Shown in pieces: positions 1 through 5,232 of a DNA stretch of 5,232 nucleotides. Position numbers and translations under genes: made by a program. Numbering within the stretch: position 1 is the first letter of the stretch; each line of letters opens with the position of its first letter. The notes beneath the pieces were generated by a model that saw only the letters and a program-made list of their open reading frames with translations, searched no databases and was not told where the DNA came from. This stretch comes from Verrucomicrobiota bacterium. Lineage in GTDB: Bacteria; Verrucomicrobiota; Verrucomicrobiia; Verrucomicrobiales; Verrucomicrobiaceae. Location: positions 1-5,232 of the forward strand of contig JAEYUU010000004.1 of NCBI GenBank assembly GCA_023429545.1, given 5' to 3'.

Positions 1-520
1 AGACCACACGCGCCCCCTCAGTACCTTCGATGCGCAGATGCGTGTGCCTCTCCTCTGGTGGCAGCCGGGACACATCGCCCAAGGAAAGGTGGCAGCGAAT
101 CTCGTGAGCCATGTGGACTTCTTCCCCACCCTGCTGGGGCACCTGGGACTGAAAGCCAGCATTCCCGCTGAGGCAAAACTCCCAGGCCGATCCTACGCGC
201 CCGTGCTGCGCGGAGAGTCTATGCCGGACTGGACCGACGTCGTGTACTACGAGATGGAAAACATGCGCTGCGTGCGCACCCCCACGCAAAAACTCGTGGA
301 ACGGCTGGGTGATGAAGTTGATGAATTGTATGATCTCTCGAAGGATCCTGGCGAGGAGCACAACCTCGCCTCGACTCCTTCTTCGTCCGATGCGGCCATG
401 CGCGTGGCGTTGCAGGAGAAATTGGACCGCTTCTTCAAGGAGCATGCCAGTGCCAGATATGACCTGTGGCATGGGGGGACATCACAAGCGCCGGCGCTGG
501 TGTATCCACCGAAGAAGTGA
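1..520 (+). CDS. Sulfatase (type I family, alkaline phosphatase superfamily), C-terminal part only
   Basis: Hydrolyses sulfate esters, probably on a glycan; substrate unknown. The reading frame is open from base 2, so the gene starts upstream and 172 C-terminal residues are visible, ending at TGA 518-520. ATG 38 is an internal Met, not the start. Family signs, numbered from the first visible residue: MRVPLLWWQPG (13-23), matching the conserved RVPL..PG segment; SHVDFFPTLL (36-45), the usual 'vD..PTLL' helix; PGRSYAPVLRGE (61-72); and ELYDLSKDPGEEHNLA (108-123), the hallmark C-terminal sulfatase block. The nucleophile (formylglycine Cys/Ser in C/S-x-P-S/A-R) and most metal ligands lie outside the window, so activity cannot be judged. 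Residues 1-2 (Asp-His) may belong to the metal-binding DH pair or to the later G-[ED]-H segment; the edge prevents a decision. The family call is secure; the subfamily is not. A signal peptide cannot be checked. Confidence 0.93.
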   Translation, partial: DHTRPLSTFDAQMRVPLLWWQPGHIAQGKVAANLVSHVDFFPTLLGHLGLKASIPAEAKLPGRSYAPVLRGESMPDWTDVVYYEMENMRCVRTPTQKLVERLGDEVDELYDLSKDPGEEHNLASTPSSSDAAMRVALQEKLDRFFKEHASARYDLWHGGTSQAPALVYPPKK

Positions 521-532
521 GCGACATGTCGC
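521..532. repeat. 12-base perfect palindrome directly after the sulfatase stop codon
   Basis: GCGACATGTCGC equals its own reverse complement and begins at the first base after TGA 518-520. The symmetry stops at bases 520 and 533. It could be a protein-binding dyad or a small 3' hairpin, but with no spacer and no T-tract it is not a standard terminator. About one 12-base palindrome is expected by chance in a window this size, so function is unproven. Confidence 0.3.
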
Positions 533-541
533 GGTGCCACA

Positions 542-582
542 GGGGGCTGCCATGACAAAAGTACCGAAAGCTGTCATCCCCC
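542..582. repeat. Interrupted inverted repeat in the sulfatase/cytochrome gap
   Basis: ATGACA (552-557) and TGTCAT (572-577) are exact inverted copies around a 14-base loop. They are flanked by G5 (542-546) and C5 (578-582), which can pair if bases 547-551 bulge out. The result is a possible imperfect stem in the gap, about 20 bases past the sulfatase stop. No run of T follows, so an intrinsic terminator is not supported. A regulator-binding dyad or mRNA end structure remains possible. Part of the right side (566-572, GAAAGCT) also matches AGCTTTC at 610-616 in inverted orientation, so alternative foldings compete. Confidence 0.3.
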
Positions 583-601
583 GCCCGCACTCGCAGCTTC
601 C

Positions 602-624
602 TGTGCCGTAGCTTTCCCGGCACA
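602..624 (+). repeat. 7-bp hairpin just upstream of the dehydrogenase/cytochrome gene
   Basis: TGTGCCG (602-608) pairs exactly with CGGCACA (618-624) around a 9-base loop. The next bases, ATTATCTCT, hold five T in nine, so this could be a weak terminator for the sulfatase transcript. It ends only 16 bases before ATG 641, so if the mRNA continues it lies in the leader next to the ribosome-binding region and could affect initiation. No convincing -35/-10 pair was found in this gap. The pairing is certain; the role is a guess. Confidence 0.35.
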
Positions 625-640
625 ATTATCTCTCCCCTCC

Positions 641-3600
641 ATGAAGCATCGTTTCGTGTTCCCCAGCCTTCTGGCTTTTGCCGGGTTCTTGAATTCCGTG
701 GCCCCGGCCGCAGCCCAGGCTCAGACCCAGCCTTCAGGGACCGGAAAGAAGATCGAGTCGAAGACCACGTATGCCAAGGCCTATGGCGCAACGAAGGGCA
801 CGGTGACCGTGGATCCCGCGAAAGACCTGCCGCGCTACCCTGCGGTGGAACCGAAGGACGCCATCGCCACCTTCCAGGTGAAGAAGGGTTTTGCGCTGGA
901 GTTCGCCGCTCATGAGCCGCAGGTGCGCGACCCCATCGCCATCAGCTTCGATGAGCGGGGCCGCATGTTCGTGTGTGAGATGATCGACTACTCCGAAATT
1001 CGCGACGCGGATCCTCACCTCGGTCGCATCTCCATGCTTGAGGACAAGGATGGTGACGGCCTTTTTGAGAGCAGCACCGTCTATGCCGACAATATCGCCT
1101 GGCCCACGGGTCTGATTTGTGCCAATGGCGGTGTGTTTGTCGTCGCGACACCGGACATCATCTTCTTCAAGGACAACGATGGAGACGGGAAGTCTGATGT
1201 TCGCGAGATCACTTACACCGGCTTCGGCACCGGCTTGAAGATCATCAACGTGCAAGGCATGGCGAACTGCCCGCAGTGGGGATTGAACAGTCGCATCCAT
1301 GTGCAGGCCGGTGGCGGGAATCGCGGAAAGGTGAAGTGCCTGAAGCGCCCGGATCTACCCGAGATGGAACTGGGTGGGCGTGATTTTTGGTTCGACCCGC
1401 GCACGTTCGAATTCGGACTCGAGGCAGGCGGTGGCCAGTTCGGCATGAGCTATGATGACTGGGGCCGCAAGTTCGTGTGCAGCAACAGTGACCACTTGCA
1501 GGCCTTCCTCTATGACGCCCGCTATGTGAGCCGCAATCCCTACGCCACCATGCCGCCCGTGCGCCAGAGCATCGCGGAAGATGGAGGTGCCGCGGAAGTC
1601 TTCCGCATCAGCCCGGACGAGCCCTGGCGCATCATCCGCACCCGCTGGCGCGTGGCAGGCGTGGTGAAGGGCGCCGTGGAAGGCGGCGGCCGTGTCAGCG
1701 GCTACTTCACCGGGGCCACGGGCACCACGGCATACCGTGGCGATGCCTACGGGCCGGAATTCACCAACAACACCTTCAGCGGTGATGCGGGTGGCCAGCT
1801 CATTCATCGCAAGGTCATCCATCCCAAAGGAGCCTCTCTCACGGGACGACGCCCTGATGACGAGCACGGTTTCGAGTTCATCGCGAGCAAAGATACCTGG
1901 GTGCGTATCGTGAACTTCGCCAATGCGCCCGACGGTTGCCTCTATGCCTGCGACATGTATCGCGAAGTCATCGAGCATCCCTGGAGCATTCCGGACGAAA
2001 TCAAAAAACATCTCGACTTGAACAGCGGGAATGACCGCGGGCGCGTTTACCGCATCACCCCGCAGCGCGCTGACTGGTCGCGTCGCAAAGGAAATGCCGC
2101 AGCGCTGGATGGCACGCTGCCCGCCGACATGACCACCGCCCAGCTCGTGCAGACCCTGGCGCATCCCAATGGATGGCACCGCGACTGCGCCGCGCGCCTC
2201 CTCTACGAGCGCAATGATGCCGCCGCTGTACCCCTGCTCAAGAAGCTCGCCAGCGAATCCACCAATCCTCTGGGGAGAATGCATGCCATGTGGGCCCTGC
2301 GCAGTTTCGGCGCCCTCAGCAAGGAGGTGGTGCTGCCCCGTTTGGGCGATGCATCGAGCGGCGTACGGGAGAACGCCATTCGCCTTTGTGAAACCCTGCT
2401 CACCCATGGGGGGATGACCAATGACGAGGCAGTGTCTGCTCTGGCGCCGCGTGTCTCGGACACCGACCCTCGCGTGCTCTTCCAACTCGCGCTCACCCTG
2501 GGTGATTTGAAGACACCACAGAGCGGCAGCATCGACGGCGGCCTCCCTCATGATCAACTCTCCGATGCTGTCCTCGCCCTCGTGCACAAGCACGTTGACG
2601 ATCCCCTGATCATGGCAGCCGTCCTCTCGGACGCAAAACTCCACGAGCGCCCCTACTGGCTCTATGGCTCACTCACCTTCCGCAAACCTGCCGGTGAAGG
2701 TCCCACGGCTGCCCTGCAGACGGAACTGGCGAGGATGATTGGTGCTCGAAACAACGAACGCGAAGTGCGTGCCGTGATCGACAGCATCGCAGGAGCGGCC
2801 AACAAGGCCCCACTCGTGAAGGCACTCGCCACGGGTCTGAAACGCGCCGGCACCAGCCTTGAAAAGGCGGACACGGAAAAGAAACTGGCGCAGGTCTTCG
2901 CGAGCGCGGCTGCCGCACTCCGGGAATCCTCCACAGCCACGGCAGCGCGGCTTGACGCCATCGCGTTGCTGGAAGCAGCACCGTATGCGCAGGCGGCAGC
3001 AGCGCTGACGCCCTGCCTCGACAAAGTTCAGGCAGAGCAGGTGCAAGTGGCAGCCATCCAGGCTCTGGCACGATGGTCGGACAAGCAGGTGACGCATACC
3101 CTGATTGCGCAGTGGGGACAGTATGCGCCCAAGGCCCGGGAAGCAGCGCTGTCCGCGCTCACGGCACGACCAGAGCGTATCACGGCCATGCTTACCGCGA
3201 TGGAAAACCCGGGGGAAGCTGCCATCAAGCCCACAGACCTCACCGCTTCTCAGGTGCAGGCCATCTTGAAAGTGCAGGACAAGGCCATCGCCGGGCCCGC
3301 GCAAAAGGTTCTCGCAGGTGTCATTCCGCCTTCGCGGGAGTCTGTCATTGCGAAGTTCCAGCCGGCGCTCACCACGAAGGGCGATGCGACCAAAGGCCAG
3401 GTGGTTTACATGCAGCGCTGCTTCGCCTGCCACCGTGCTGCCGGACAAGGACTGGAAGTTGGGCCCGACCTCATCACGGTGAAGACGAAGGGACGCGATG
3501 CCTTGCTCACCGCCATCCTCGACCCGCACAAGGAGGTCGCGCCGCAGTTCATCGCGTATGCCGTGAACACCAAGGACGGCCAGACACTCAGCGGCATCAT

Positions 3601-3784
3601 CACCCAGGACGATGCCGCCAGCATGACCATCAAGATGATGGGTGGTGCGCAGCTCAACATCCCGCGCAGCAATATCAAGGGCTCCAGCTCCACCTCACAA
3701 AGCCTCATGCCCGAAGGGCTGGAAACCGGCATGACGGTTCAAGACATGGCGGACCTGCTCGATTTCATCGAAGGACTCAAATAG
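641..3784 (+). CDS. PVC-type secreted dehydrogenase-like propeller, HEAT-repeat and cytochrome c protein
   Basis: Complete at 1047 residues. A Sec signal peptide (residues 1 to about 27, cleavage near AAAQA|Q) exports it. Residues about 75-475 form the 'membrane-bound dehydrogenase' domain of Pirellula/Verrucomicrobium proteins, a propeller related to glucose/sorbosone dehydrogenases. It includes two calcium-loop motifs, DKDGDGLFE (135-143) and DNDGDGKSD (178-186), and the conserved DMYREVIEHP (438-447). Residues about 500-900 are Ala/Leu-rich helical HEAT-like repeats. The C-terminus is a one-haem domain: CFACH (927-931) binds haem, and Met1023 in SLMPEGL is the probable distal ligand. The likely role is oxidation of a sugar or alcohol with electron transfer to the haem; the substrate is unknown. 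The start is forced: from the sulfatase stop to ATG 641 the frame holds no other ATG, GTG or TTG. No Shine-Dalgarno is present; bases 629-640 are all pyrimidines. Family assignment is strong, function weak. Confidence 0.95.
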   Translation: MKHRFVFPSLLAFAGFLNSVAPAAAQAQTQPSGTGKKIESKTTYAKAYGATKGTVTVDPAKDLPRYPAVEPKDAIATFQVKKGFALEFAAHEPQVRDPIAISFDERGRMFVCEMIDYSEIRDADPHLGRISMLEDKDGDGLFESSTVYADNIAWPTGLICANGGVFVVATPDIIFFKDNDGDGKSDVREITYTGFGTGLKIINVQGMANCPQWGLNSRIHVQAGGGNRGKVKCLKRPDLPEMELGGRDFWFDPRTFEFGLEAGGGQFGMSYDDWGRKFVCSNSDHLQAFLYDARYVSRNPYATMPPVRQSIAEDGGAAEVFRISPDEPWRIIRTRWRVAGVVKGAVEGGGRVSGYFTGATGTTAYRGDAYGPEFTNNTFSGDAGGQLIHRKVIHPKGASLTGRRPDDEHGFEFIASKDTWVRIVNFANAPDGCLYACDMYREVIEHPWSIPDEIKKHLDLNSGNDRGRVYRITPQRADWSRRKGNAAALDGTLPADMTTAQLVQTLAHPNGWHRDCAARLLYERNDAAAVPLLKKLASESTNPLGRMHAMWALRSFGALSKEVVLPRLGDASSGVRENAIRLCETLLTHGGMTNDEAVSALAPRVSDTDPRVLFQLALTLGDLKTPQSGSIDGGLPHDQLSDAVLALVHKHVDDPLIMAAVLSDAKLHERPYWLYGSLTFRKPAGEGPTAALQTELARMIGARNNEREVRAVIDSIAGAANKAPLVKALATGLKRAGTSLEKADTEKKLAQVFASAAAALRESSTATAARLDAIALLEAAPYAQAAAALTPCLDKVQAEQVQVAAIQALARWSDKQVTHTLIAQWGQYAPKAREAALSALTARPERITAMLTAMENPGEAAIKPTDLTASQVQAILKVQDKAIAGPAQKVLAGVIPPSRESVIAKFQPALTTKGDATKGQVVYMQRCFACHRAAGQGLEVGPDLITVKTKGRDALLTAILDPHKEVAPQFIAYAVNTKDGQTLSGIITQDDAASMTIKMMGGAQLNIPRSNIKGSSSTSQSLMPEGLETGMTVQDMADLLDFIEGLK

Positions 3785-3794
3785 GCCGGCCTAT
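3781..3794. repeat. 14-base perfect palindrome overlapping the cytochrome gene stop codon
   Basis: ATAGGCCGGCCTAT is its own reverse complement and contains the TAG stop (3782-3784). Symmetry ends at 3780/3795. As RNA it could form a 5-bp stem with a CCGG tetraloop. No T-tract follows, so termination is unlikely and the next gene starts 22 bases later. It may be a binding dyad or chance; roughly 0.3 palindromes of this length are expected in a random window of this size. Confidence 0.35.
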
Positions 3795-3816
3795 CCGCGC
3801 CGCATCGAAACACCTC

Positions 3817-5232
3817 ATGAAGCAGAACCCTCTTGCACCTTTTGCGTTTCTTTGCGGCCTGCTCTTCACGTGCGCGTCTGCGGTTGAAGTCACCGCGCAG
3901 GAACCCATGCGCATCATCACGCTGGGTGACTCCATCACGAAGGCAGTCCGTCCCGGAGTGACTGCGGAGCAAAGCTTCGCCGCCCTCGTACAAAAACAGC
4001 TCCGTGCCCAGGGGCTCACCGTCGAGGTACAGAACGTGGGCATCGGTGGTGAGCGCACGGATCAGGCCCTGCTCCGGCTGGACAAGGCTGTCATCTCCCA
4101 GAAGCCGCACTTCGTGACCATCATGTACGGCACTAACGACGGTTGGGTGGACAAGGGCAAGACGGAGAGCCGCCTGCCGCTCGACAAGTATGAGGCGAAC
4201 CTGCGGGAACTGGTGACACGCCTGAGGGCAGCCAACATCCAGCCCGTGCTCATGACGGAGCCGATGTTCGGCGAGAAGAATCAAAAGAACGGCGTGGGTG
4301 AAGATGGTAACGTGCGGCTCGCACAGTATGTGGACCTCTGCCGCAAGGTGGCGCGTGAAATGCAAACGCCACTCGTGGATCACTTCGGTCACTGGGGCTT
4401 CATGGCAAAGCGGAAGCAGATCTTGCAGGACTGGACCACGGATGGGTGCCACCCCAATCCGGTGGGGCAGGAAATTCTCGCGCAGCGAATCACCCAGGTG
4501 CTGCTGCCCCTGGTGCAACGTCTCGCGGACAGGACGGACGCATGGCAGAAGGGGCTGCCCTACCGCGTGAAGCTTGATGTGATCACCAGCGGGTACGATG
4601 AAAAGATGTGCTGGGTGCATCCGCGCGCGGGCGTCATCCCTGGCGCACCCTCCCCGGTGGTGCTCACCATGCAGAGGCTCCTCCTCACCGGCAGCGATGT
4701 CTTTTATGCACTCAATGACATGCGCACGGATGATCTCGGCAGGACCTGGACTGCGCCCAAAGAACACGCCGCAGAGCTTGGCCGGCGCAATGAGGACAAC
4801 GGCATCGTGGTGGTTCCCTGCGACTTCTGGCCGAAGTGGCATGCGAAGAGCGGCAAGCTCCTCGGCATTGGCCACAATGCGCGCTACCAGGACAACAAGG
4901 TCATGCACCAGCGCAAGCGCGAGACTTGCTTCTCCGTGTATGATGAGAAGACGCGCACCTGGACCCCCTGGGCCATCGTGGACATGCCCGCGGAGGCGAA
5001 GTTCTTCAACAGCGGCGCGGGCTGTGTGCAGCGCGTGGATCTGGAGAATGGCGACATCCTCCTGCCCATCTACTTCCAGGCGAAGGGCGACAAGTACTAT
5101 CGCGTGACGGTTCTGCGCTGCTCCTTTGATGGGAAGACGCTCAAGTGCGTGAGCCACGGCACCGAGCTTGAGCTTGCCTCCGGCCGCGGCGTGTATGAGC
5201 CCTCCCTCGCCCGGTTCAAGGACAAGTACTAC
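3817..5232 (+). CDS. Secreted SGNH/GDSL esterase fused to a sialidase-like (BNR) propeller, 3' end cut by window
   Basis: 472 residues are visible with no stop before the window edge. A hydrophobic N-terminus (cleavage possibly near residue 21 or 28) suggests Sec export. Residues about 31-235 are an SGNH hydrolase: GDSI (37-40, nucleophile Ser39), Gly in NVGIGG (73-78), GTND (105-108, Asn107) and DGCH (209-212, catalytic Asp209/His212). All four SGNH blocks are present, so an active acyl- or acetyl-esterase is likely. From about 250 the protein resembles sialidase-fold propellers: an Asp-box TDDLGRTW (304-311), a degenerate one at SFDGKTL (436-442), and YEPSL (460-464), whose Glu461 may match the conserved Glu of the family. 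No FRIP motif is seen; Arg270 in HPRAGVIPG is a possible substitute. ATG 3817 is chosen because it supplies the signal peptide; the next Met is residue 31. No Shine-Dalgarno. It lies 32 bases after the cytochrome gene, probably in the same operon. True sialidase activity is unproven. Confidence 0.9.
   Translation, partial: MKQNPLAPFAFLCGLLFTCASAVEVTAQEPMRIITLGDSITKAVRPGVTAEQSFAALVQKQLRAQGLTVEVQNVGIGGERTDQALLRLDKAVISQKPHFVTIMYGTNDGWVDKGKTESRLPLDKYEANLRELVTRLRAANIQPVLMTEPMFGEKNQKNGVGEDGNVRLAQYVDLCRKVAREMQTPLVDHFGHWGFMAKRKQILQDWTTDGCHPNPVGQEILAQRITQVLLPLVQRLADRTDAWQKGLPYRVKLDVITSGYDEKMCWVHPRAGVIPGAPSPVVLTMQRLLLTGSDVFYALNDMRTDDLGRTWTAPKEHAAELGRRNEDNGIVVVPCDFWPKWHAKSGKLLGIGHNARYQDNKVMHQRKRETCFSVYDEKTRTWTPWAIVDMPAEAKFFNSGAGCVQRVDLENGDILLPIYFQAKGDKYYRVTVLRCSFDGKTLKCVSHGTELELASGRGVYEPSLARFKDKYY

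Noticed and set aside
487..498. 12-base palindrome AGCGCCGGCGCT near the end of the sulfatase gene
   Set aside because: It lies inside coding sequence (codons for QAPAL) in a GC-rich stretch and is expected by chance.
600..630. Possible -10 box AATTAT (624-629) before ATG 641
   Set aside because: Only four of six bases match, no reasonable -35 lies about 17 bases upstream, and a start here would leave almost no leader.
1355..2644. Long minus-strand open frame (429 codons) inside the cytochrome gene
   Set aside because: It lies wholly opposite a well-supported coding region, has no recognisable domain, and fits codon-bias mirroring.
3406..3732. Minus-strand open frame over the haem domain
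   Set aside because: The + strand encodes the CFACH haem site and the MPEGL segment here, so the reverse frame is a shadow.
3817..3876. Possible lipoprotein signal (LFTC, Cys19) in the esterase gene
   Set aside because: Thr at the position before Cys does not fit a lipobox well; ordinary signal peptidase I cleavage is more likely.
3739..5157. Long minus-strand open frame (472 codons) opposite the last gene
   Set aside because: The + strand frame over the same bases gives a signal peptide, all four SGNH blocks and an Asp-box. The minus frame gives no recognisable motif and is a GC-driven shadow.

Overview
The window looks like chromosomal DNA of a Verrucomicrobia-type (PVC superphylum) heterotroph. 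It is GC-rich. The strongest taxonomic clue is the middle gene, a very long secreted protein with an N-terminal 'membrane-bound dehydrogenase' propeller, a HEAT-type helical middle and a C-terminal one-haem CxxCH domain. This layout is characteristic of Verrucomicrobia and Planctomycetes. Neither complete leader before a start codon shows a Shine-Dalgarno sequence. The genus cannot be fixed from this sequence.

Layout, all on the + strand: (1) bases 1-520, the C-terminal 172 residues of a sulfatase whose N-terminal active-site half lies upstream of the window; (2) bases 521-640, a 120-base gap with a palindrome and several inverted repeats but no convincing promoter; (3) bases 641-3784, the complete 1047-residue dehydrogenase/HEAT/cytochrome c protein; (4) bases 3785-3816, a 32-base gap; (5) bases 3817-5232, a gene running off the right edge (472 residues visible) that encodes a secreted SGNH/GDSL-type esterase joined to a sialidase-like beta-propeller.

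The two proteins whose N-termini are visible have Sec signal peptides, so the products probably act in the periplasm or outside the cell. A reasonable reading is a glycan-degradation locus: the sulfatase removes sulfate esters, the SGNH domain removes acyl (probably acetyl) esters, the propeller domain may cleave or bind a sugar, and the dehydrogenase/cytochrome protein may oxidise a released sugar or alcohol and pass electrons to its haem. The substrate cannot be told from sequence alone. The 32-base gap makes co-transcription of the last two genes likely; the link to the sulfatase is weaker. No RNA genes, mobile elements or CRISPR arrays were seen, and the long minus-strand open frames are best explained as shadows of these genes.
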